Assembly (NCBI RefSeq): GCF_027580225.2
Contig: NC_073354.2
Coordinates: 21,969,001 to 22,033,000 of the forward strand
DNA: 64,000 nt
Direction: 5' to 3'
DNA from: Misgurnus anguillicaudatus
Taxonomy: Eukaryota > Chordata > Actinopteri > Cypriniformes > Cobitidae
The first letter of the stretch is position 1; the number at the start of each line of letters is the position of its first letter. Below the pieces are notes generated by a model. That model worked only from the letters and a program-made list of their open reading frames with translations, was not told where the DNA came from and searched no databases. Of the stretch, positions 33,201 to 45,302 are shown piece after piece. The position numbers were made by a program, and so were the translations under genes.

Positions 33201-36200
33201 AGCACCTGTCACCTAAGTGCTCTGTTAATATCAACATCTAAGGAGAGAAACATCTCAAATTCCGTTTCATTTCAGGCCAAGAGAATTCCACAAATTCCAT
33301 CCGTGCAACATGAAATCATACAATAGATTTCCATTTGGAATGCTGTTGCAGTAGTTTTTTTTCTTGACCTCTCATGCATATTGAAATGGAGTATGAATAA
33401 TGTAATCAGTGATTTAAAAAGCTTATTACTGACAGCAATTACAGCCCCAGATGGAAAACTGATATAAAGCCTTTATAGTATAGAACATGTTGCTTAGGAA
33501 TGATATGTGACTTTGAAATAGCCAAGAAGGGTCTCGCATGCAACTAAAATGGATTGATTTGTCAGACACTGCATCTTACTGTGCACTCACACTGAGACAG
33601 ATCTTTCAGACAAACAGACCGATCAGAGATGAACCATTAGCTAAGTGTTTCAGGCCTGGACATCTGCTACTTGGATTTGTCTGCACATTGATTTTAGAAA
33701 TCCTTCAGAATAAATTGATATAATTGTCCAGCTTAGATTTAGATGTAGTCATTTTGCTGGCACTTTTATCTGAAGTGAGTAAAATCCCTTTCATCTTACA
33801 AGAGCCAACAATAATCAGTACAATAGTATTATATGAGTTCTGCATCTACTGTTTCACTGTTAACTCAAATCATATCATGTGCCATCTTGATTGCCCTAAG
33901 GGTCAAAAAGGAAATGTGACTTTTTCTTGTTTCCCCTCATATTAGTCTGCAACCCAGGTATCCATTGCCATGGGAACTACTATACACAATAAGACGGAGG
34001 CTATTTATGGCTGTCCCATTCTTAAAGGAATAGTCCATTTTCTTAAAAGAAAAATCCAGATAATTTACTCACCACCATGTCATCCAAAATGTTGATGTCT
34101 TTCTTTGTTCAGTCAAGAAGAAATTATGTTTTTTGAGGAAAACATTGCAGGATTTTTCTCATTTTAATGGACTTTAATAGACACCAACAATTAACACTTA
34201 ACTCAACACGTAACAGTTTTTTCAACGGAGTTTCAAAGGACTATAAACAATCCCAAACGAGGCATAAGGGTCTTATCTAGCAAAACGATTGTCATTTTTG
34301 ACAAGAAAAATAACAAATATACACTTTTAAAGCACAACTTCTCATCTAGATTCGGTCCAGCGCGACCTAACGTAAATGCGTAGTGACGTAGGGAGGTCAC
34401 GTGTTACATATATAAAATGCACATTTGCGGACCATTGTAAACAATAAACTGACACAAAACATTAATTAGTATCAGTTGATATACAACAACGTAGGAACGG
34501 TCCTCTTTCAACACACTTGTAAACACTGGGGCGGAGTTTCGCGTTCGTCTTCTCTGACCTCTTGGCGTCATGACGTATTGCGTGGGGTCACCCTGGCGCA
34601 TCACGACCGGATCTCGACGAGAAGTTGTGCTTTAAAAGTGTATATTTGTTATTTTTCTTGTCAAAAATGACAATCTTTTTGCTAGATAAGACCCTTATGC
34701 CTCGTTTGGGATTGTTTATAGTCCTTTGAAACTCCGTTGAAAAAAACTGTTACGTGTTAAGAGTTAATTGTTGGTGTCTATTAAAGTCCATTAAAATTAG
34801 AAAAATCCTGCAATGTTTTCCTCAAAAAACATAATTTCTTCTCGACTGAACAGAAAGACATCAACATTTTGGATGACATGGTGGTGAGTAAATTATCTGG
34901 ATTTTTCTTTTAAGAAAATGGAATATTCCTTTAAATGCATTCATATGTGTTTGCGATCTTCAACCTTTTTTCTCTTCTTTTTCTCTCCTTGCCCCCAGGC
35001 AATGCAGCAGTGCTGTGGTGCACCTGCTACACCAATGTTTTCAAGTCAGTCACAAATCTTTTCATCAAAAACCTGGCTTGTTCCGGCATATGTGCCGGGT
35101 TGGTGTGCGTGCCCTTCGACATAGCTCTTAGTGCCAGCCCCCTGTGCTGCCTGTGGTTTCACACCCTGCTTCTCTGCAAGGCCGTCAAATTCCTACACAG
35201 GCTTTTCTGCTCTGTCACTGTGCTGAACTTCGCTGTCATCGCTCTGGACAGGTGAGTAGATGCACACTCATATCTAATTATTTACATTTTGCTTGATACT
35301 GTAAAAATGGTTATTTGTTTTAACTAAGTTATTTGTTGGAAATCACTATTAGCAGCTAGCAAACAATCATTAAAACCATTTGTTAACAGAATAATCTGGT
35401 TAATGATTGGTAAAACTAGTTATGGGCACCAGCTGTTTCACAAGCTATTGCTTCCATAGCAACGCATTTTTACAGAATCCTTTACCAGTTCAATGAATAA
35501 TTTATTTTGCTTTGCGCTGAAGCTGTTTTTTCTACCAATATTTTTCACTTGAAGGGAAAAATCAAAAATGCAAAGACACACTGCAAGCACACATCACATG
35601 AACACTACTAAATGTAGTGATTTTTATATCTCAAAATGGAACATTACTTTACAGATAATCATATTAAATAATGAAACATTAACATACTGACATTAATATA
35701 TTAAATAATGGAACATTAACATATTCATAAATAACAATAAATGTGAATGCACTGATAATATTAATATATCACATATAGGGCTGTGCCGATACATCGCGTT
35801 CCCCATTAATAAGGCCTGGTTAAAATCGATAGTGTATCGCAATGCTCCGATTCTGTGTTTCATGCACAGCTTGTGCGTGTACTACGGTACTCTGTGATCA
35901 GTAGGAAGTCCTTATCAATCTAAAATCACTGAGTTTGAGTCGTTTATAATGTGCATTTAAGAAAGCAACACTCGCCAAACACAATAATTCAAAATATTTT
36001 TATTATAATGAAAATACCTAAAACAATCTGAAGAACAGCGATATAAATATTCCTTTAGACATTTCCTGGAATAGTGTTTGGTATGCTACTTCTTCTCTGG
36101 CACAAATGGCGTTTCTGCACGAGAGCGCCCTCTGGCTTTTGGATGTGGCAGCATTTCACCGTAATTCATTCAAATTCATTCAAATTCATTCATTGCGAAA

Positions 36201-39200
36201 ACGCGCATTTGCCCGATTAATCAGCACAGCCCTAATCACATATTGAAACGTTAAGATACTGATACTCATACACTCACCTAAAGGATTATTAGGAACACCA
36301 TACTAATACTGTGTTTGACCCTCTTCCGCCTTCAGAATTGCCTTAATTCTACGTGGCATTGATTCAACAAGGTGCTGAAAGCATTCTTTTGAAATGTTGG
36401 CCCATATTATTAGGATAGCATCTTGCAGTTGATGGAGGTTTGTGAATATCCAAGGCACGAAGCTCACGTTCCACCACATCCCAAAGATGCTCTATTGGGT
36501 TGAGATCTGGTGACTGTGGGGGCCATTTTAGTACAGTGAACTCATTGTCATGTTCAAGAAAACAATTTGAAATGACTCGAGCTTCTTGACACGGTGCATT
36601 ATCCTGCTGAAAGTAGCCATCAGAGGATGGGTACATGGTGATCATAAAGGGATGGACATGGTCAGAAACAATGCTCAGGTAGGCTGTGGGATGTAAACAA
36701 TGCCCTACTGGCACTAAGGGGCCTAAAGTGTGCCAAGAAAATATCCTCCACACCATTACACCACCACCAGCAGCCTGCACAGTGGTAACAAGGCATGATG
36801 GATCCATGTTCTCATTCTGTTTACACCAAATTCTGACTCTACCATCTGAATGTCTCAACAGAAATCGAGACCCATTAGACCAGGCCACATTTTTCCAGTT
36901 TCAACTGTCCAATTTTGGTGAGCTCATGCAAATTGTAGCCTCTTTGTCCTATTTGTAGTGGAGATGAGTGGTACCTGGTGGGGTCTTCTGCTGTTGTAGC
37001 CCATCCGCCTCAAGGTTGTGCGTGTTGTGGCTTCACAAATGCTTTGCTGCATACCTCAGTTGTAACGAGTGGTTATTTCAGTCAAAGTTGCTCTTCTATC
37101 ACCTTGAATCAGTCGGCACATTCTCCTCTGACCTCTAGCATCAACAAAGCATTTTTGCCCACAGCACTGCTGCATACTGGATGTTTTTCCCTTTTCACAC
37201 CATTCTTTGTAAACCCTAGAAATTGTTGTGCATGAAAATCCCAGTTACTGAGCAGATTGTGAAATACTTAGACCGGACTGAGCTCGTACCAAGAGTGTGG
37301 TGAGATTGTAACAAGGGCATGGTGAGCTTGAACCTGCTTACGTCACATAGTACCGCAACATCCAATAGGATGCAGTAGCCACCGTTCAACCTGAAGAGGG
37401 CAGCACTCAGACGTTATATATTGTAGCATTGAAAACCTAATGTCAAAAAAGTTACTCAAATCAATGAACAGCACTAATAAAGTCCCATTCTTACAGATCA
37501 TTAACTAAATAAAGTTGGTTTAGGGTTTAGTTACTCTTTAATGTACCGTCATTCATATATCACCTAATAGATTGTTAACATACCAATATTTATATATGAC
37601 ATAATGGAACCTTAATGGACATATATTTTATATCACATAATGAATTTTAACCCAGATATTCAAATATCACGTTATGTATAGTTAACTTGCTGTCTTCTCG
37701 GGTCCCAAGGAATGTACCCGACCCGAATCACCTTTACCCAAACCTGATGTGCAAAAATAATTTTTAAAAGAAAGACCCGACCCGAGAAACCCCCCCAAAA
37801 ATTTGACCAGAGTCTGACCCAAACCAGCGGCAATGTTTTTTAAACGACTGGACCGAATGTAAATGGCACTGACATGTGTGTAGTCTGCATACCCTACATG
37901 CACCACACACAAAAGAAACCCCATTAGCCTCGCATCCAATTTGTCCCGCTGCTTCTTTTATTTTCCTTTGTTATCTGTCAATGACACAGAGGTAACCAAT
38001 AAAATGTGCATTCAAAATTGATTGACAGGTCTCTCTCAACGAAAATGAACCTAACGCCAGCCACACAATGTCGCAAGCGCTCTTGCCAAGCAAAGGGGGG
38101 TTTGGAAAAGGACTCGATGCACACATGTGAGATAGTTTGGGTCGTCTCGGGTCCGTTTGGCAAAAACACATTCATTTTAAATTACCTGCTATTATTTAAC
38201 CCGACCCGTGTCCGAGGCACACCTGAAACTTTTAGACCCGAACCCGCTTAGGTCATTAGGATGTTACCTAATGGTCACGTTCCATGAAGATATTTTAGAA
38301 ATTTCCTATTGTAAATACATTTAAAAAATGCATTTATCATTAGTAAAATGTGTTTAGATTTTTTTCACCCTCAGATTCCAGATTTTTAAAAAGTTTAAAT
38401 ATTCATATATCACATAATGGAACCTTGACGGAAAGGATTTTATATCAGATATTGAACTTTAACACACGAATATTCAAATAGCACAGATATTCAAATTTTG
38501 CTATAAAACATTTGCATCAGGGTTATGTAAGCTAAACCTAAAATACAAAGTATACATTTTAACTAAGATAATTTTCTTCTCATTTATTTCTAGGTACTAC
38601 TGTGTGTTATATCCACTTGAGAGAAAGATATCAGATGCCAAATCTAGGGATCTGGTCATCTACATATGGGCACATGCAGTCATTGCCAGCGTTCCTGTAT
38701 TTGCCGTCAGCAGTGTGACTGATATCTACGCCACCTCCTCTTGTTCTGACAGCCAAACTCTGGGACATCTGGTTTACATGGTCACCTACAACATCACCAC
38801 ACTTATTTTACCACTAGCAGTGGTGTTTCTAGCCATGGTCTTAATTCGTCGCGCATTGAGCACCAGCCAGAAGAAGAAAGTAATTATAGCTGCTTTGCGA
38901 ACTCCTCAAAACAGCATTTCAATCCCGTATGTGTCTCAGCGTGAGGCTGAACTCCATGTCACTCTGTTGTCCATCGTGCTTGTATTTGCACTCTGTAGCG
39001 CCCCCTACGCTGCTCTGGTGGTATATCGTGCTGTGCTGGGAGCCGCAAAAGCCTCATCTTGGTTACAGCTGACTGCACTGTGGCTGCCAAAGGTCTCTCT
39101 CCTCACCAACCCACTGTTTCTCCTAACAGTAAATCGCTCCGTGCGCCGCTGTCTTCTCGACATGCTAGCGCGTCTGCACCGTCGTTACAGTCGAAGGAAC

Positions 39201-39755
39201 ATGGTCAGTGTCGGTGGGCTGGTTGAGGTGGGCGCACTTGGGGGCGAAACTGTAGCTCGCTCTGGAAGCCAGCTTCTGGAGATGTTCAACATCGGCCAAC
39301 AGCAGATTTTTAGACCAAATGAGGATGAAGAAGATGAAAATGAAATTTCCTCAGTGGTCTCTGCCAACTTCCAACCCAAAGATGAAGTACAGAGCGGAAC
39401 CAGCAGGATGGGCGGGCCAGCCGGGGAGTTACGTAAACAGCAGTCTATGGATGGAGTTCGAGAGGAGGGTTTGACGTTACCAAAACATTCCCCTATTCAT
39501 TCTTGTGCCTACTCCTCTTCGCAGGTCGCCCCTGCGACACCCACAGATCCGGACGATACCACCCAGTTTGGGTTTGGGCCGTTTGAACTGCCTCCACAAT
39601 GGCTGCCTGAAACCAGGAACAGCAAGAAAAGACTACTGCCCCCTTTGGGTAACACGCCAGAGGAGCTGATACAGACAAAGCAGCCCAGAGTGAAACCCGA
39701 AAGACGCATCAGCAGAAACAATAAAGTTAGTACCTTCCCTAATGTTGACCCATGA
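30252..39755 (+). CDS. gpr176: G protein-coupled receptor 176, 3 exons, 548 aa
   Basis: Exons 30252-30483, 34999-35251 and 38594-39755 join in phase (splits in Gly77 and Arg162) to 548 aa. In mammals this orphan class A receptor signals through Gz to lower cAMP and sets circadian period in the suprachiasmatic nucleus. The extracellular N-terminus has several N-x-S/T sites. TM1 keeps the GN motif, FIKNLACSGIC matches the family TM2 region, and DRY lies at 161-163. TM7 has NPLFL in place of NPxxY, and human GPR176 also lacks the Tyr. The long tail holds the family blocks RSGSQLLEMF, IGQQQIF, FGFGPFELPPQWL and NTPEELIQTK. Three ATGs in a row begin at 30252 and the first is used here. Intron 1 is 4.5 kb and intron 2 is 3.3 kb; both are repeat-laden. 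Confidence 0.97.
31788..32677. mobile_element. Palindromic MITE, copy A, about 890 bp
   Basis: The outer ends carry 'aatccagataattt' and its inverse, and long stretches of the two halves are inverted copies (ttctttgttc, ggcataaggg, gtttcaaagga and their complements). No coding capacity. Confidence 0.75.
34023..34933. mobile_element. Palindromic MITE, copy B, about 910 bp
   Basis: Same family as 31788-32677. The ends TAAAGGAATAGTCCATTTTC and (inverted) TAAAGGAATATTCCATTTTC match closely. It ends only 65 bp before gpr176 exon 2. Confidence 0.8.
35776..36234. mobile_element. hAT-type MITE, 459 bp, exact 8-bp duplication
   Basis: The ends TAGGGCTGTGC and GCACAGCCCTA are flanked by ATCACATA on both sides (35768-35775 and 36235-36242). 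It lies in gpr176 intron 2 and has no coding capacity. Confidence 0.88.
36271..37277 (-). mobile_element. Truncated Tc1/mariner element
   Basis: The left terminus CACTCACCTAAAGGATTATT is the known fish Tc1-type end following TA. The element runs to about 37277, where similarity stops without the other inverted end. It carries the transposase remnant at 36364-36888 on the minus strand. Confidence 0.8.
36364..36888 (-). pseudogene. Tc1-like transposase remnant (C-terminal part)
   Basis: A 174-residue frame shows the second and third catalytic blocks of a DD34E transposase: GYFQQDNAPC for the second Asp, and SPDLNPIEHLWD for the Glu. The DNA-binding N-terminus is missing or out of frame upstream (36890-37250), so the enzyme cannot be functional. 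It is intronic and antisense to gpr176. Confidence 0.85.
37278..38593. other. Rest of gpr176 intron 2
   Basis: AT-rich with several near-repeats of 'atatcacataatg' text at 37550-37680 and 38400-38480. A more GC-rich segment, 37685-38255, has repeated cccgacccga/gacccg motifs at both ends and is probably another MITE with unclear borders. Confidence 0.4.
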
Positions 39756-39810
39756 AACACACACAATGGACATGATGAGGATTTTATGCGAACAAATCAT
39801 GAAAGCCAAG

Positions 39811-39816
39811 AATAAA
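39811..39816 (+). other. Polyadenylation signal AATAAA of gpr176
   Basis: AATAAA lies 56 bp after the gpr176 stop codon. It is the first such hexamer in the 3' flank. Confidence 0.55.
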
Positions 39817-40670
39817 CACTGTCTCTGTTTTATACTCCAAGTTATTTTGAGATAATTTTTGTTATTTTTGGCTACAGATAAACAGTAGGGTTTATTTACT
39901 TGCTTTTATTACTTGGGGATTATTAACTCTTTCCCTGCCATTGACAAGTTATCTCATTATGATAACCATTCTGAAATCTGATCTCAAACAAAATTACTTC
40001 ACAAAAATGCAATTATTTCAGCTTTTTGCTCAAAATTTGGTATTTTTAAAGAAACCTATCCTTATTTGAGAGGTTATAAAAAAAGAACAAATGAAGATAG
40101 GATGAAATGTTATTTTCCCCGTTTTGTTTGTTTGTTTGAAAGCGGAGGTTCTGTTCTTTCATTTGATATTTTTGTATGTTTATACAGTTCTGTGCGTGCA
40201 AAAGTCTTAGGCCACCATGCCACAATTAGATTTGTTGTTTTTGCAATGTTGTAGTGATCATATATAATTATTTCTCAGTCTCTTTTATATAATACATCCA
40301 GAAAATACAGGAAATGTGTATATAGTATTAAAAACTGTATAAAATGTAAACTGATATGTCAAATTTTTAGGGTAAATTCCCCTTCCACTTGAGCAATAGC
40401 AGGAAACTGAAGGATCTCTTAAATTTAATTAAAATTAAATCCTAATTTTAAAGAAATTAGTCTTTTTACTTTATTCTGCTCAAAAACGCTTAAGATGTGT
40501 TTAATGCCAAGAGAGGTCACACTAAACACCGACGATGCCTAAAGAAGAAATTTTTTGTTGTTGTACATATTTCCTGTATTTTCTGTTTGTATCTTAATAA
40601 AATAGATAAAAAATAAATATGGATGGACATTAAAACTTCTAAATCAACAAGTCTGGTGGTGGTGGCCTAA
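39817..40670. other. Intergenic, no gene seen
   Basis: AT-rich 3' flank of gpr176 with no supported gene or intact repeat. Confidence 0.5.
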
Positions 40671-41040
40671 CTGTGCTCACACCAGCCGCGTTTGAGGCGT
40701 CAAAAATCTACCGCGTCTATTTTGCCGCATGAGCAGTTTTTAGTTTACTCGCTTTATTCACGCGTGAAAGCCGCGCATTAAATTCTAGTCATCGAGACAT
40801 TCACGTGGAAATTTGCGTAATGGGAGGGGCTTCTGCGACTCCGCTCGCTTCCTGTAATCACGTCACTACTAAAGCAAGCTCCTGATTGGTTAACTAAGGC
40901 GGAATCGCGTCTACGCGCCGCGCTAAACGCCTCATTCGCGCCGCGAGACCTCCAGACGCGCATCAACGCGTCTTCACATTGACTTAACATTGAAATCACT
41001 CGCGCTTGACGCCTCTACCGCGGCTGGTGTGAACGCACCA
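40671..41040. mobile_element. CpG-rich MITE
   Basis: The ends GTGCTCACACCAGCCGCG and (inverted) GTGCGTTCACACCAGCCGCG match. The interior is rich in cgcg and gcgtc motifs. It has no coding capacity and stands out as the most CpG-rich stretch of the right third. Confidence 0.7.
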
Positions 41041-42410
41041 TAAGACTTGCACAGTACTGTATATTTATAAGAACATTTTCCTGGAAGGCATTTTGTGAAA
41101 CTTTTGTAAAAAAGGCTGGTGGGGAATGAGTTAATAGACTAGCATATATTAAACTGACTGAATAGGAATCTTTCACAGGAGAAACAAAGGCATGAATTGT
41201 ATAACATTCATTATGTTGCAATGGTTAATAAAATTAATCATGAAATTAATCAATGTTCATGCTGTGTAGAATGCGTCATGAAATCAACTCTTAAACTCTT
41301 TGAAACAGCACCCTACTGCCCACTTTTATATTTAGACTTAGTATGCAGTGTTTCAACCATGTCTTTGGTAAGTAATTAGCTTTTATATACAGGTGGATGT
41401 GTGTTCGATAATTTAGCATACTCATTTCCTGTAATGTAAGGTGTTATAATGGAGGTACTTTAATTTCACAGTGCTAATAACACAATTAAAGAACATAAGA
41501 CTTAATTTCAATGCATGTCATTAGGGAGGAAGTCTTGTATGAGTTGTCTTTCTCTAAAAATCTTTCCTGGAGTATAAAAGAAGCCAGATTACTTGTTTTT
41601 GCACGTTTAAAGTGACATTAAACAGACACTTTCCACATGTCACCATTTCTGTGAAAACCAAGATAAAATCTCATAATCTTGTTTTTCGAGGGCGCACAAT
41701 GCAAAGCTCGTCACTTCAAAATATGTGTTTGGTCATCATGTAAAGTTTTGTGCATCACACACGTGGTGTCAAAATACGTGCCTGCTGCAGATGCTTTAAA
41801 AGGGTTTATAATAAAAGAAAATCTTGCATTTGCCAGATATTCGCTTAATCTCATGTGTAATTACAGTTTAGGGTTAAGTTACTGTCTTGCGAGTATTTCA
41901 TGAACATGAGCGTCTCTTTTATCATAAACCCTTTCGACACTTGTGCAGCAGGCACGTATTTTGACATGACGCATGATGCACATGGTTCACATGATGCAAT
42001 AAACACATATTTTGACATGACATTATATAGTTTCGATATGTCTTCTAAAAACTTTTCATATGATTGCTCCAAAATTGTATTACAGTTTCAAGTTAATATT
42101 TGAACCTAAATGGTCCTGGTTTCTTGTGCACTTTGTATTTTAAGGGAATAATTTTGAATGGATCATGAATTTTTTAGTTGTAGCTATCCAGTTTACCTAA
42201 AAATAAACAAAAACTTAATTACAGAGCACTTTAGTTTATTAAAATACACACATACTCACAAAACAATACCACTGATGGCAAAAATAAAGCTAAAGATTAG
42301 CTTTTAAGTGACTTCAATGGAAGATAAATGTTTGTCATTGTTATTTATTATTAGCAGCGCGTAGTTCATTGGTTTGACTAGGGAACACAAAGGTACCTTG
42401 AATGCGCAGT
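41041..42410. other. Intergenic with a diffuse internal inverted repeat
   Basis: Between about 41690 and 42070 several segments (atatgtgttt, ggcacgtat, gggtttat) recur in inverted orientation, indicating a decayed foldback element. No gene is seen. Confidence 0.35.
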
Positions 42411-42904
42411 TTAAAGGGCACATATTATGCAAAATCCACTTTTACAAGGTGTTTGGACATAAATGTGTGTTGGCAGTGTGTGAACAACAAACCTTGCAAT
42501 GAAAAAATCCACCCTCTCATTTTTAATTCTCATTAGACATGTTGTTTTGATTCTCTTGTTAATATGACGTCACACAAACAAACCCCTGCCCATGCCAACT
42601 GGTACCCAAAAGCTTTTCTGAATGTGTTTGTTAGCACATTGTGGCACTAATGCGGCTAGATATATTATCGTCTCAGACTTTATTTTATAGAAATCAAATA
42701 TATTTTTAACCAAATGTGCTCAATGTCTGTTAGTAAGCGAGTGAGGAATTACATTTAAAGGTGCACACATAAATAGAGGCATTCTGGACATGCTATAATA
42801 AATGATCTATGTGGTATTTTGAGCTGAAACTTCACAGACACATTTTAGGCAACCCCAAGACTTATATTGCATCTTGTAAAAATGGGCATAATATGCCATT
42901 TAAA
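42411..42904. mobile_element. MITE with AAAGGGCACATATTATGC ends
   Basis: The left TTAAAGGGCACATATTATGC and the inverted right TTAAATGGCATATTATGCCC match. Partial relatives lie at about 47926-48155 and 56555-56725. Confidence 0.65.
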
Positions 42905-43413
42905 GCATGTGCCAAATGCATACATGTAATTGCTGTGTTTTTCTCTTTTCACATACCACTTCTGGATTAATTTGTTTGTGTTTTTCTAACCTCTCTCATC
43001 CTCATGATCAGTTCTAACAGAATAAAATATGCTTTCAGTTATACCCTTACCATAGTCAAGTAATACAACTACTACATTGTTTTCCTAAATTTGCTGGTAT
43101 TAACCTCTTGTGATGATGCTGATATAGTTTGTGAGATAAATGCTAATGCTTTAATATGTGCAGTGAACTTCCTCATTAGTACAGAAACAACTAACATTAA
43201 TTTAGTTACAATGTAGCCAGTATGTGTAATGAAGGTTTGATATAGTGTTTTGTGCTTAAATTTCCAAAACGTTCAAGCAAACTGCCTGTGTTTGACAATA
43301 CACAGTTGATTGTCCTGTAGATACTTGGCACTTTAAAAATACAGGAACATTTTTCATGCACTTTTTTGTATTTACAAAATAGTGAGTCATCTGATGAAAG
43401 CAGGGGTACGCTC

Positions 43414-43659
43414 TTAAAGGCGGAGTCCATGATGTTTGAAAGCCAATGTTGATATTTGAAATCACCTAAACAAACACGCCACTACCCCAATAGAATCTGG
43501 ACCTTCGGTTGATAGACCCGCCCCACACATACGCAACCCGGCAAGGATGTCGGTTAGTAGACACGCTTCTTACTGCTGATTGGCTATAAGTGTGTTTTGG
43601 TAGTCGGCCCGTCTCCTTTTCCAAAGCGTTTTTCAAATATTGTGGACTCCGCCTTTAAG
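43414..43659. mobile_element. MITE, about 245 bp, with TTAAAGGCGGAGTCC ends
   Basis: TTAAAGGCGGAGTCCATGAT at the left and its near-complement ending GGACTCCGCCTTTAA at the right. Non-coding. Confidence 0.8.
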
Positions 43660-44510
43660 TAATATATATATAGTATATATACCTCAGAACTGTAGACACA
43701 AGTTTATTGTTGCCTGGCAACCGATAACCCAGTTAATTTAAAGCCACTGGCATGCGTAATAGCCAACTTAATTGGAAGAGACATTGCTGCCTTTTTGTTG
43801 CATTTGGTCAAAGGCTTTCATTTACCATCTTATGTAACATTGTCTCTGATGTCTACTTGATGCTAAATCACATTCCAGCATCCCCTCAGAGTCTCCTCCT
43901 AATATTCATGCATATCTTGTGCTTGTGTTTCAGCGTGCAACAAATTCAAACACTACAAGCTCTTATTTAAACGTGTTACTTATATTTTAGAATAACAGTG
44001 TGGATCTAGTTGATATACCTGATTATAGGAAACCAGTTAATTGAAACATGCTTTATAGTCTTACGATAATCTTTTTCTTAGAACAGGGTTGGTGGTGATC
44101 CATGCACTTTTAGAATGCTGATTTCTAATCTGCACAAAAAATATTATTAGTATAAAAAATCTGGTTTATCAAAGTCAAACTATATATCTATGAATATTCT
44201 GCATTAGAGTGGCTTCGGCAGCTGTCTGCAATGTTTTAAATAGCACATTGACCAGCTGTGGCTTTGGCTTAGGGATATCAGCCCTTTTAACAGAATTCAG
44301 TATAGCAGAATTAGCCACATCTGATAGAGTCACGGCCATAGACACCCGGACAAATGCATCCAACTGAGTAAATGATACCCATATGAGTTCTGCCTACCAG
44401 CATCCTTATGCATGATAAATCTGCTTTCCCTTAAAGGCTACATCAAGGGGCATCCTCACCACATCTCAGGTATCTGGTGAGCAGGGCTGTTCAAAAGCAA
44501 TGAAGATCCA
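43660..44510. other. Intergenic, no gene seen
   Basis: AT-rich with a short TA-rich run near 43662-43680. No coding frame or repeat is supported. Confidence 0.4.
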
Positions 44511-45302
44511 ATATGGGTGATTCTCGTGAAATTAGACTTATGAGGTGTCATGAAACATTTTGATTAAAAAAGTAAATGCAAAGTAAGAGTATCAAAATAA
44601 GAAGCATGCAGTTACAAACATCTCTTCATGTACTATTTGGCACATGATTTCAAATGACATCATACAAACCAATTTTGTTGTTTTTTCCACATTTAAGGGG
44701 AGAATTTTATAATTAAAAAATCTAAAAAATAAAAAGCTTCGGTGCATGTTATACTATAAACATTTACAGTAAAGAAACATGTTGTATTTGTGATCATTGG
44801 TAAATGTAGAGACAATAATAAGGAATATAAATGTGTCCAAGAAAAAATTTCTCATCCTCCGCAACAATTATTAATTATTGTTTAAGCCCTCAAGGAACTA
44901 ACATTTTAAAAAAAAAAATGTTGGAAGGGACATAATTGACTGTAACACTGAAGATGGCTACCAGGGAAGCAGTTCTTATTTTTTTCTCTCCAGATAAAAG
45001 TTGAAATTTTGTTTGTCATAGTAACTAGACAACTTTTTAGTTCTCATTACCAAAACATGAGTTTGTAAATGGATATATTTAATGTAATATCATGTTGCAG
45101 TAATGATATTTTTTGTTAATGATAATCTAAAAAATTTAAGTAATTCTACAGGAAATATTTTTTAAATCCTCTAAAAATAATGGTTATAGTAAGTTCAGAC
45201 TTGAATCTTATATGTGCAAAAAAAATTGGCTTGAAGGGCTTTTTGAAAAAAATCTGAAGCTGGACACCTTCTAAGTCTGGATTTCGTGAGAATCATCCAT
45301 AT
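44511..45302. mobile_element. MITE, about 790 bp, with GATTCTCGTGAAAT ends
   Basis: ATATGGGTGATTCTCGTGAA at the left and its inverted match at 45280-45302. The interior has no conserved frame. Confidence 0.7.

Larger units (their letters stand above)
30484..34998. other. gpr176 intron 1
   Basis: Starts GTAAG and ends CCCCCAG. It contains two copies of one palindromic MITE (31788-32677 and 34023-34933). The remainder is unique AT-rich sequence without coding evidence. Confidence 0.9.

Noticed and set aside
38006..38251. Overlapping open frames in both strands within gpr176 intron 2
   Set aside because: Open on both strands because of GC-rich repetitive gacccg motifs. Probably a MITE interior, with no protein similarity seen.
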